Origin: Candidatus Poseidoniaceae archaeon
GTDB taxonomy: Archaea > Thermoplasmatota > Poseidoniia > Poseidoniales > Poseidoniaceae
DNA length: 5,322 nucleotides
Direction of reading: 5' to 3'
Assembly (NCBI GenBank): GCA_029250385.1
Contig: JAQXFJ010000114.1
Coordinates: 1-5,322, forward strand
Shown: piece by piece, positions 1 to 5,322 of the stretch
Numbering within the stretch: the first letter of the stretch is position 1
Layout of the letters: each line of letters opens with the position of its first letter
Notes under the pieces: model-generated
What the model was told of the DNA's origin: nothing
Seen by the model: only the letters and a program-made list of their open reading frames with translations
Databases searched by the model: none
Position numbers and translations under genes: made by a program

Positions 1-3000
1 ATCGACAATAATGTCGAGTTGGCAGGACCGCTTGGTATTGTAGGTCCATTCGATCATGATAATGACGGACTTAGAGACGATTTAGACCTCGATGACGACC
101 AAGACGGAATGGAAGACGAGGATGAAAACCTTGTTTGGCCAATTCGCTTTGACAGAAATTCAACTAACCCATGGGATCACGATGATTTCGGCGATGGAGA
201 GGCTCTAGCTAATCCACTAGACTCATCAACAGGGCCCGATGCTATTGACAATGATGATGATAATGATACCAGAATAGATCCTGATTTCGATCACCTAGAA
301 GATGGTGAAGTAAACGACCCTTGTTACAACGGAGCGGAATCTAGCGATTGGGACTTTGACAACGATTGTCTGCTTGATGATGATGACAAATCTCCAACCT
401 TTATCACCCTAAATGCACCAGACAAGTTATGGATTGATGCAAAAACACCACAACGGTTCACCGGCCATGTTGATTGGATTAATCCAGTTACCAGTCAATT
501 TGAGCCTGCTCCAAATGTCCCAATTCAGATTAATATTGAGTGGGCCAACAATGGTACTAAGGCGATAGAGTCAATATACATCCCAACCAATAATTTTGGT
601 AACTTCACTTACAACCAATACATCTATCCTGAAATGCTAACAGTAGGCGATAGTTCAACTTACAGAGTGTATGCTGAGGTTACAGAATTGTTTGCTTTCA
701 ACGGCAATCAATCACAATCATATCTCATGGGAGCTGAAGCCAACTTAACTGCTAATATTGCACCGATTGGTGCTTTTAAGAGCAGTGAGCAACCATTCAA
801 GGTTGACTTTTGGGCGCATTACACAGCAGACACCGATCGAGGAGACTACACCAAATTAATCAGTAACATTCCGATCACATTTACCGTTAGAGGGGGGCCA
901 TTTGGCAACTTATCTAGCCCAACCAACTTTTCCGGATTAGATGGAAACGGGTACCGCACAGATAACCGCGGATTCGCCTCTGTAACATTTATTCAAGATG
1001 TAGGAATATCAGGTACTTGGCGACAAATTAGACTAAACGCTAGCTTAGACAATGGTTTAGGACAGCTACCTGGTGGTTATGAAGAGATTATTTGGGATGA
1101 TTTAACCAAGCGCCACATAGTTGTCACCGACGCTAATGGCGACCCAGTGACTGGTGATTTTACTAGTTTGTATACCAATACAACACTGCCAGCAGGAGAT
1201 TACCAAGTGACAGGCCAGGTATTACCAGAATTAGCTTCAGAATGGCCATTCCCGTATCTTTACGGCGACAATACCGAGCCAGAAAACGTTCGAGTAATGC
1301 ACCGAATGAACATCGACGGAACCATGTATTTGCCGGGAACCAACCCTGTGTATTACTTCGATGGAACAATCAATAACGGTGATGGAACTTTTGGTAACTG
1401 GGCTACATTATTCCACGCAGATGCACTGACAAACGCAGGGCTAAATTTCAATGAAGTATCAGCAATCAAACCATACCCAACAAATTGGGATGGTAATCCT
1501 GCGAGTCTATCTGGAGAGGCAGCATTGTTGCGACCATTTATTGCCGTTGATGGCGACGACTGGGCGATATCGCTGGTCAATGCTGGAAACAGCAACCTGC
1601 CACCATGTGGGGCAGTAGATCCAACCGACCCGAACAGCCAAGTAAGGTGTGAAATAGTTCCAGAAATGAATACCGGAGAATCCTACAGGGTTGTCGGTAC
1701 AGTCACCAATAGAACATTAGATCCATGGGTTGATGATCCGATCACCTTGCAAATTGACATAGATGGTAACGGACAGTTTATCGGGCAACAAGAGACACAA
1801 TTTACTTCTAAACCAACTCAGGCATGTTCAACTTGTGATGCCGTTTATGATTACAACTTCACTTGGTTAAGCCAATACCCGGCTAAAACCTACGGTACTA
1901 GAGTCGACTTCACTAATTCTGCGTTCTACTTTACCGGGAACACCAGCACACTTTCACCCACGGGCGCTTACATTAACATAACAGTGATTGGAACTACAGA
2001 TTTCCAAATGACTTCGACACCAAGATTGTACAGAAATACCAGTACGGTAATTCAGGCAAAACTAGTCGACAACTCGCTTCAACCAGTGAGAAATGCTCCT
2101 GTGAATTACACATGGTCATTTGATGGACGAACGGGTGTCAACTACACAGATGACAATGGTTTCTTTGAGGTTCCATTCACTATCAACAGCACTGATTCAT
2201 TGGGTAATTTCTCACTAGAATTTGAATATCCGGGTTCAAAATTATTGAAAGGTTCAGCCGTCAATCAATACATTTGGGTTATCTCTAGAACTAATATAAC
2301 GGTGACTGATTTACTTCCAAGACAAGTACAAGAAGAATTTGGTAACTTTAGAAAGAGCGGAGATTCGTGGAATTTTGTTGCTCAAATTACTGATGATGGA
2401 GCCAATGACCCTAGTATAACTCCAGTTAACCTAAACGGTGCTGAGGCACCAAGTGGTGGCTTAGTCGATGTTATCTTCGAAGGCACTGACTTCCAAGGCG
2501 TCACCTATCGCCAATTGGTTGCAACAATTGCTCCGTTAGGCGCAGGCCAATTGACATTACCGCAACCAATACCTGGTTCTGGCGACTCACATTTGTGTTA
2601 CTTCGACGGAAATAATGACGAGTTCTCCGATTGGGATACCGACCAAGATGGAGTGGTAAGCAGAGAAGAATCGGTAGGTTGCCTAAGAGCGGATATCTCT
2701 CCACTAACTCCAGCCAAACTAAGTAACGACCCAGCCGGTTTCTTACCTGATGGTTTTGGCCCAGTAAATGTCATATTGAGATATGAAGAGAGTTTGCCGA
2801 ATGAAGGCTGCCAACCGTTTGCTGACCAACTTGATTTCAGAACATTGGGCGGTGCATGGGATCCGTGTACCTTCGTTCCAAACAACGAAAAGTATCGAAT
2901 CTTCATGCCCAATATCGAGAACGGTTTCAACCTAATCGGTACAACATACATTGATGCACCAGATGAAGAAATTGTTTATACTGGTGAATTTGATATTCAA

Positions 3001-4704
3001 ACGCAACAATATGAAGACAAACCAATGGTTCTTACCGGGCGACTTTACGATGAATTGGGTAATAATCTCTCCAATAGAGTCGTTTCAGCCCAATACACCA
3101 TGAAGAACGACCCAGATAATCAAATCACTAAGTGTAACGATGTTAGAACCGATGAGACTGGAACGTTTGTAATTGAGTGCGACATTGAAGGTGTTCAAGC
3201 CGGACAAGCAGATATCAACATCATCTACTCAGCGCTTAATACAGCCAACCGAGACCAGTACAGATACAAATCAAAGACTCTCCCATTGACTTACCAGATA
3301 TTCTCTAATTCAACGTTATCAATTACTGATGTAGGACCATTCAAGTCAACAACTGATAAGTGGCTTGCACCTAATGGAACAGAGTATTACCGATTATTCC
3401 TCAAGGAATCTTTCCACATTGATGCTATCTTGAAACAAAGTAACGGAGACCCTGTGGGAGATAAGTGTCTAAACTTATACCTAGATCCAGAGGAGAACAT
3501 CAGACCGATTGCAAGAATTAGGACAAGTCAAGCTTTAGATGACCGCGGAACTATTACCTGGTTTAGCGGTGATCCGCTGCAGAATCCAACACTGAAGGGT
3601 GTTGAGACTACTGGTGGTAAGACCGAAGGATTCCGTGTACTCCGTGTGGCCTATGAGCCAACTGAGGATTTGAGCAATTACGGTGGCTGTGCAAGAGATG
3701 CCGATAAGTCACTCAACGGCTCATTCATGGATGTCGATATATTGGTTCGTTCAAGAGTCGATATTCAAGTTCAACAAACTTGGAGTTACCGTGGCGATAA
3801 TGGTTTGTCGGAGGGCGATGCAGTAATTGGTGAAATAGCCCTGCTCAGGGATAGACTAGATCTCGCAGTCGAGAACGAAGAAGTATTCTTCCTACGCCAA
3901 TTTTACTCTAATGAAGGCGAATGGGTTACTGATGGAGAAAACCGGTCGACTACTAACGAGCAAGGTATTGCAAGTTTCGAGTGGGCCTTTGACGGCAGGA
4001 CCTGTGGAGGACAACCTTGTCAAGGGTTGTGGCGAATTATTGCCTACTACCCGGGTTCAACATTCTTTGCCCCATCGCAAGACAATATTTCTCATGAAAT
4101 CCAATGGCGAGAACCAATTTCAGTAAGCGCTGATACTGGCTTCTTTACGCCAGGAAATACCATGGCTCTAGCAATTCTATTGATGGCGCTGTTTATTGGC
4201 GGAATACTGTATTACCAGAGGTCACAAGCACGTCGCCAAGTACAAGCATTACGAGGTATCTTAACAGATACAATGTTACAATTAGAAGCAAGCAATGAAT
4301 TCATTGCCGCTATCTTTGATTGTTACAAGAATCTTGTTAGGCACTTTAGAAAGTATGGCTTCATGAAGAAGGTTTACGAAACTACTAGAGAATTTGAGGC
4401 CGCGGTCCGCAGTGCCTTCGAAATGGTTCCAAGTGAACAACTAGACGCTTTCTTGACTATCTTTGAAGAGGCAAGATATTCAGATCACACAATTGATGCA
4501 AGTCACCGAGATAGAGCCGTTGCCACTCTTGGTATGATTCTCCAGTCATTGAATGTGGCACTTGGAGAAGGAATGATGGTCAAGCGTTTTGACGATGTAA
4601 ATCTGTACGATAACCAAATCAAGGCCGGCGAGTTTGTCGCTGCTGATGGGTCGGTTAGGCAAGCAGGAATTGTTGACGGCCAGGATTCAAACTTTAAGAT
4701 TTGA
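1..4704 (+). CDS. Giant cell-surface protein, 5'-partial: Asp-rich and Ig-like ectodomain, one TM helix, DUF4129-like cytoplasmic tail
   Basis: The frame is open from base 1 to the TGA at 4702-4704, giving 1567 residues (numbered here from base 1), and no start is visible. A TTG at 19 lies inside the Asp-rich segment with no ribosome binding site, so the true start and any signal peptide are upstream. Seen in order: Asp-rich DxDxDG-type segment (about 17-131); beta-rich Ig-like modules (about 136-1380) with recurring TDxxG turns near 320, 716, 1050, 1180 and 1318; an EF-hand loop at 879-890; a hydrophobic helix at 1388-1405 followed by QRSQARRQ; and a helical tail of 162 residues. The ectodomain carries 25 N-x-S/T sequons and 16 cysteines; the tail carries no sequon and one cysteine. 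This supports an exported, probably N-glycosylated, calcium-stabilised protein with its N-terminus outside. The role is not shown by sequence: adhesion, an S-layer-like coat or sensing are all possible. There is no visible peptidase or transglutaminase catalytic domain in this part. The lineage guess (Poseidoniales-like) rests on this architecture. Confidence 0.93.
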   Translation: MDNNVELAGPLGIVGPFDHDNDGLRDDLDLDDDQDGMEDEDENLVWPIRFDRNSTNPWDHDDFGDGEALANPLDSSTGPDAIDNDDDNDTRIDPDFDHLEDGEVNDPCYNGAESSDWDFDNDCLLDDDDKSPTFITLNAPDKLWIDAKTPQRFTGHVDWINPVTSQFEPAPNVPIQINIEWANNGTKAIESIYIPTNNFGNFTYNQYIYPEMLTVGDSSTYRVYAEVTELFAFNGNQSQSYLMGAEANLTANIAPIGAFKSSEQPFKVDFWAHYTADTDRGDYTKLISNIPITFTVRGGPFGNLSSPTNFSGLDGNGYRTDNRGFASVTFIQDVGISGTWRQIRLNASLDNGLGQLPGGYEEIIWDDLTKRHIVVTDANGDPVTGDFTSLYTNTTLPAGDYQVTGQVLPELASEWPFPYLYGDNTEPENVRVMHRMNIDGTMYLPGTNPVYYFDGTINNGDGTFGNWATLFHADALTNAGLNFNEVSAIKPYPTNWDGNPASLSGEAALLRPFIAVDGDDWAISLVNAGNSNLPPCGAVDPTDPNSQVRCEIVPEMNTGESYRVVGTVTNRTLDPWVDDPITLQIDIDGNGQFIGQQETQFTSKPTQACSTCDAVYDYNFTWLSQYPAKTYGTRVDFTNSAFYFTGNTSTLSPTGAYINITVIGTTDFQMTSTPRLYRNTSTVIQAKLVDNSLQPVRNAPVNYTWSFDGRTGVNYTDDNGFFEVPFTINSTDSLGNFSLEFEYPGSKLLKGSAVNQYIWVISRTNITVTDLLPRQVQEEFGNFRKSGDSWNFVAQITDDGANDPSITPVNLNGAEAPSGGLVDVIFEGTDFQGVTYRQLVATIAPLGAGQLTLPQPIPGSGDSHLCYFDGNNDEFSDWDTDQDGVVSREESVGCLRADISPLTPAKLSNDPAGFLPDGFGPVNVILRYEESLPNEGCQPFADQLDFRTLGGAWDPCTFVPNNEKYRIFMPNIENGFNLIGTTYIDAPDEEIVYTGEFDIQTQQYEDKPMVLTGRLYDELGNNLSNRVVSAQYTMKNDPDNQITKCNDVRTDETGTFVIECDIEGVQAGQADINIIYSALNTANRDQYRYKSKTLPLTYQIFSNSTLSITDVGPFKSTTDKWLAPNGTEYYRLFLKESFHIDAILKQSNGDPVGDKCLNLYLDPEENIRPIARIRTSQALDDRGTITWFSGDPLQNPTLKGVETTGGKTEGFRVLRVAYEPTEDLSNYGGCARDADKSLNGSFMDVDILVRSRVDIQVQQTWSYRGDNGLSEGDAVIGEIALLRDRLDLAVENEEVFFLRQFYSNEGEWVTDGENRSTTNEQGIASFEWAFDGRTCGGQPCQGLWRIIAYYPGSTFFAPSQDNISHEIQWREPISVSADTGFFTPGNTMALAILLMALFIGGILYYQRSQARRQVQALRGILTDTMLQLEASNEFIAAIFDCYKNLVRHFRKYGFMKKVYETTREFEAAVRSAFEMVPSEQLDAFLTIFEEARYSDHTIDASHRDRAVATLGMILQSLNVALGEGMMVKRFDDVNLYDNQIKAGEFVAADGSVRQAGIVDGQDSNFKI
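49..396 (+). other. Asp-rich calcium-binding-type (TSP3-like) segment of the surface protein
   Basis: Residues about 17-131 are dominated by Asp, Asn and Glu in spaced motifs such as FDHDNDGLRDD, DDDQDGMEDED, IDNDDDND and SDWDFDND. The DxDxDG spacing is that of calcium-binding loops in thrombospondin type 3 repeats and related archaeal and bacterial surface proteins. Two cysteines (C108 and C123) bracket the last repeat. By family knowledge such segments bind Ca2+ and make a rigid stalk or linker. The repeats already run at the left edge of the window, so the segment may extend further upstream. Exact repeat boundaries are uncertain because the units are irregular. Confidence 0.75.
247..270 (+). 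repeat. Short GAT/AAT trinucleotide run within the Asp-rich coding segment
   Basis: The codons here read GAC AAT GAT GAT GAT AAT GAT ACC, a near-perfect triplet run encoding D-N-D-D-D-N-D-T. A second short run of GAT codons lies at about 375-389. These are probably a by-product of Asp-rich coding. Slippage by whole triplets would only change the length of the acidic stretch and would keep the frame. Confidence 0.5.
2596..2682 (+). other. EF-hand-type Ca2+ loop between two cysteines in the surface protein
   Basis: Residues 879-890 read DTDQDGVVSREE, which matches the canonical 12-residue EF-hand loop: Asp at positions 1, 3 and 5, Gly at 6, a hydrophobic residue at 8 and Glu at 12. It is preceded by C866 and followed closely by C894, so a disulfide could close the loop region. 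An isolated loop of this type in an extracellular beta-rich protein is more like the dockerin or TSP3 class than a paired intracellular EF-hand. The motif is directly visible; calcium binding and the disulfide are inferred. Confidence 0.7.
3946..4116 (+). other. Membrane-proximal Ig-like module of the surface protein
   Basis: Residues about 1316-1372 contain the turn TTNEQGIASFEW, then FDGRTC, a C1335/C1340 pair and YYPGSTFFAPSQ. The pattern T-x-x-x-G-x-x-x-F followed by Y-x-G-x-x-x-F-x-P-S is typical of bacterial and archaeal Ig-like repeats (Big-type folds), where the second motif is the penultimate strand and its loop. The C-terminal boundary is set by the start of the linker to the transmembrane helix. 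The N-terminal strands probably begin near residue 1260. The exact Pfam family cannot be decided by eye. Confidence 0.55.
4162..4215 (+). other. Transmembrane helix with basic stop-transfer flank
   Basis: Residues 1388-1405 (MALAILLMALFIGGILYY) are an uninterrupted hydrophobic stretch long enough to cross the membrane, and the only such stretch in the visible protein. It is followed by QRSQARRQVQALR, whose arginines fit the positive-inside rule. The 25 sequons are all on the N-terminal side. The protein is therefore predicted to be anchored once, with the large part outside and the 162-residue tail in the cytoplasm. Confidence 0.92.
4270..4563 (+). other. DUF4129-like helical cytoplasmic domain
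   Basis: Residues about 1424-1521 form an amphipathic helical segment with the layout I-x-x-x-Y-x-x-L-x-x-x-x-x-x-x-G, then ETTREF (1460-1465), then a helix ending in EEARYS (1489-1494). This resembles DUF4129, which in known proteins follows a transmembrane segment at the C-terminus, often of transglutaminase-like proteins, with a TPxE[FY] motif and a final arYs-type motif. Here the usual Pro of TPxE is Thr or Arg. The domain's molecular function is unknown. A profile comparison of residues 1405-1540 would confirm or reject the assignment. Confidence 0.6.
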
Positions 4705-4718
4705 AATTAAGCGATTGA

Positions 4719-4735
4719 TTCGGATTTGTTCCGAA
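4719..4735 (+). repeat. Inverted repeat (6-bp stem, 5-nt loop) in the gap between the two genes
   Basis: TTCGGA (4719-4724) and TCCGAA (4730-4735) are perfect reverse complements around TTTGT. It starts 14 bases after the surface-protein stop codon. No T-run follows, so it is not a good terminator. It could be an RNA hairpin between cistrons, which would fit co-transcription with possible processing, or a protein-binding palindrome. Confidence 0.45.
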
Positions 4736-4767
4736 CCTTCAAGGTGCTTACCTGCTGTGGCTAAGCC

Positions 4768-5211
4768 ATGGAAGACTGGAAGACGCTAATTGACCAAGCC
4801 ATGCAAAAGGAAACATCAGACTTTATCTCTGCTCACGCAACATATGGGCAAGCCGTTAGAGTGGCTCTTAGTGAAGCACAAATGCTCCTAGGTGACCTTG
4901 AAGCAGCACAAATCATAGAATCGATCTATGGTGCTCTAGTTGCGTATTCTCAGCAGGTAATGTTGAGAATGAAAGCGGAAGAGCCCGAAGTTGGTGGAGT
5001 AGACCATGCATTCCGTGCAGGCCAAGCATACGGCGTCAGCTGTGTACTAAACCATCTTATCGACCAATTAACCGACGTTGTTGGGACAACTGCTCTAGGT
5101 GCTTTAGATGATTTCTCAGACACTCTGCATGACGAAATTATCATTCAAGGCAGAGCCGCAGGTTTAACAATAGAATTACTTGATGCTAAAGGCGAAATTC
5201 TGTATGAATGA
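4768..5211 (+). CDS. Hypothetical acidic, helical cytoplasmic protein, 147 aa
   Basis: I do not recognise this family. ATG at 4768 is the first start after an in-frame TAA at 4762-4764. The next in-frame ATG is at 4801, also without a Shine-Dalgarno sequence, so 4768 is preferred. An AAGGTG at 4741-4746 is too distant (21 nt) to be a convincing site, so the start may be read from a leaderless or weakly led message. The protein has about 24 acidic against 8 basic residues, one cysteine, no signal peptide and no membrane segment. Most of it should be alpha-helical: long Ala/Leu/Ile/Gln-rich stretches at about 18-70 and 78-118, joined by an EEPEVGG turn near 70-76. The C-terminus (LTIELLDAKGEILYE) looks like a short beta hairpin. 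The ORF ends in tandem TGA TGA. It lies 63 bases after the surface-protein gene on the same strand with no T-run terminator between, so an operon is likely. A role beside the cytoplasmic tail of that protein is inference only. Confidence 0.85.
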   Translation: MEDWKTLIDQAMQKETSDFISAHATYGQAVRVALSEAQMLLGDLEAAQIIESIYGALVAYSQQVMLRMKAEEPEVGGVDHAFRAGQAYGVSCVLNHLIDQLTDVVGTTALGALDDFSDTLHDEIIIQGRAAGLTIELLDAKGEILYE

Positions 5212-5270
5212 TGACTCAAACAGGCGCGTTATTCGCGCTTTTTGACAATCGCCTCGCGTCGGTGCTTTGA
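5208..5270 (+). CDS. Possible 20-codon small ORF overlapping the previous stop (doubtful)
   Basis: ATG at 5208 overlaps the TGA at 5209-5211 in an ATGA arrangement, the classic layout for translational coupling, and is followed by a second ATG codon. The frame runs 20 codons to TGA at 5268-5270. The predicted peptide begins MMTQTGALFALF and is mildly hydrophobic. Against it: the ORF runs through the terminator-like hairpin at 5222-5243, it is short enough to arise by chance, and there is no clear ribosome binding site. Listed because the overlap geometry is suggestive, not because coding is shown. Confidence 0.12.
   Translation: MMTQTGALFALFDNRLASVL
5222..5243 (+). terminator. Hairpin plus T5 terminator-like structure after the acidic protein gene
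   Basis: GCGCG (5224-5228) pairs with CGCGC (5234-5238) around a TTATT loop, and the stem extends outward by a G-U and an A-U pair. It leads directly into five Ts at 5239-5243. It begins 11 bases after the TGA at 5209-5211. The form is that of an intrinsic terminator. In archaea the T-run alone is often the main signal and hairpins are less required, so the end of the transcript is expected here in either case. Confidence 0.7.
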
Positions 5271-5310
5271 TAATGGGTTGGCGAGTCGCAGGGTTGCTTC
5301 AAAGCATCGA
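5259..5310 (+). repeat. 12-bp inverted repeat (one G-U) with 28-nt spacer upstream of the terminal ATG
   Basis: TCGGTGCTTTGA (5259-5270) and TCAAAGCATCGA (5299-5310) are reverse complements except at one position, which would be a G-U pair in RNA. The spacer (5271-5298) contains GGGTT twice. The left arm overlaps a TATA-like TTTGATAAT and the right arm ends immediately before GGGAG. It could be a paired operator for a dimeric regulator of the next gene, or an RNA stem that reaches the ribosome binding site if transcribed from upstream. Confidence 0.5.
5266..5274 (+). promoter_or_regulatory. Candidate archaeal TATA box for the next gene
   Basis: TTTGATAAT lies about 46-54 bases ahead of the ATG at 5320. 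With the usual archaeal distance of about 25 bases from TATA box to transcription start, the message would start near 5296 and have a leader of about 20-25 bases containing GGGAG. The match to the TATA consensus is imperfect, and no BRE can be singled out. Confidence 0.3.
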
Positions 5311-5322
5311 GGGAGTCAAATG
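5311..5322 (+). promoter_or_regulatory. Shine-Dalgarno-like GGGAG and ATG start of a gene running off the right edge
   Basis: GGGAG (5311-5315) precedes ATG (5320-5322) by four bases, slightly closer than the common 5-9. The ATG is the last codon of the window, so nothing of the protein is visible. The terminator-like structure and TATA-like element upstream make a new plus-strand transcription unit here plausible. The frame upstream of this ATG is open back to 5215 but translates to an Arg/Ser-rich sequence with no sign of coding. Confidence 0.4.

Noticed and set aside
1163..2951. Minus-strand open frames of 67-117 codons opposite the surface-protein gene (1163-1369, 1353-1595, 2501-2704, 2598-2951)
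   Set aside because: They overlap each other or lie fully inside a well-supported gene, have no recognisable domains, and follow from the low stop frequency opposite this codon usage.
3911..4126. Plus-strand 71-codon ORF in another frame within the last Ig-like module
   Set aside because: It lies inside the main frame, which there shows clear Ig-like motifs and a paired-cysteine pattern; its own translation has no features.
4693..4710. AT-rich stretch near the surface-protein stop considered as a TATA box for the 147-residue gene
   Set aside because: No good TATA match, it lies partly in coding sequence, and absence of a terminator makes readthrough transcription the simpler explanation.
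4950..5144. Minus-strand 64-codon ORF opposite the 147-residue protein gene
   Set aside because: The plus-strand frame is the better coding candidate by composition, helical periodicity and position; the antisense translation is Ser/Trp/Pro-rich and unremarkable.
5208..5214. ATGATGA, a perfect match to the C box of archaeal C/D box guide RNAs
   Set aside because: No CTGA D box and no C'/D' pair follow within a suitable distance, and the motif is explained by the gene end and tandem stop codons.
5242..5274. TTGACA and GATAAT resembling a bacterial -35/-10 promoter
   Set aside because: The spacing is 21 bases rather than about 17, the TTGACA overlaps the terminator T-run, and the organism appears archaeal. 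A TATA-box reading of the same AT-rich site fits better.
5275..5310. GGGTTGGCGAGTCGCAGGGTT considered as part of a tRNA or other structured RNA gene
   Set aside because: There is no T-arm GGTTCRA motif, no acceptor stem and no anticodon arm; only the flanking inverted repeat is convincing.

Overview
The window reads as a fragment of an archaeal genome, most likely a marine euryarchaeon of the Poseidoniales (Marine Group II) type. This is an inference from gene architecture: a very long, Asp-rich, sequon-rich surface protein built from Ig-like beta modules and ending in one membrane helix plus a DUF4129-like cytoplasmic domain. No taxonomic marker gene is present, so the assignment is tentative. 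Base composition is moderately AT-rich and even throughout, with no sign of a recently acquired segment.

About 88% of the window (1-4704, plus strand) is one gene whose 5' end lies outside the window. The visible 1567 residues run as follows: an Asp-rich, calcium-binding-type segment (about 17-131); roughly 1250 residues of probable beta-sandwich modules containing a canonical EF-hand loop (879-890), 25 N-glycosylation sequons and 16 cysteines in eight pairs; a single transmembrane helix (about 1388-1405) with a basic stop-transfer flank; and a 162-residue cytoplasmic tail whose helical core resembles DUF4129. The predicted topology is N-terminus outside, C-terminus inside.

A 63-base gap without a T-run terminator but with three short palindromes separates it from a second plus-strand gene (4768-5211). 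That gene encodes a 147-residue, strongly acidic, probably helical soluble protein that I do not recognise. The arrangement suggests co-transcription, and the small protein could act on the inner face of the membrane near the tail of the large one; this is inference from neighbourhood only.

The last 111 bases (5212-5322) hold a GC-rich hairpin followed by five Ts (terminator-like), a 12-bp inverted repeat with one G-U wobble around a TATA-like element, and a GGGAG motif just ahead of an ATG that forms the last three bases of the window. This looks like the end of one transcription unit and the promoter and start region of the next plus-strand gene. A 20-codon ORF overlapping the stop of the second gene is possible but unproven. 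No RNA gene, CRISPR array, insertion sequence or integrase was seen.
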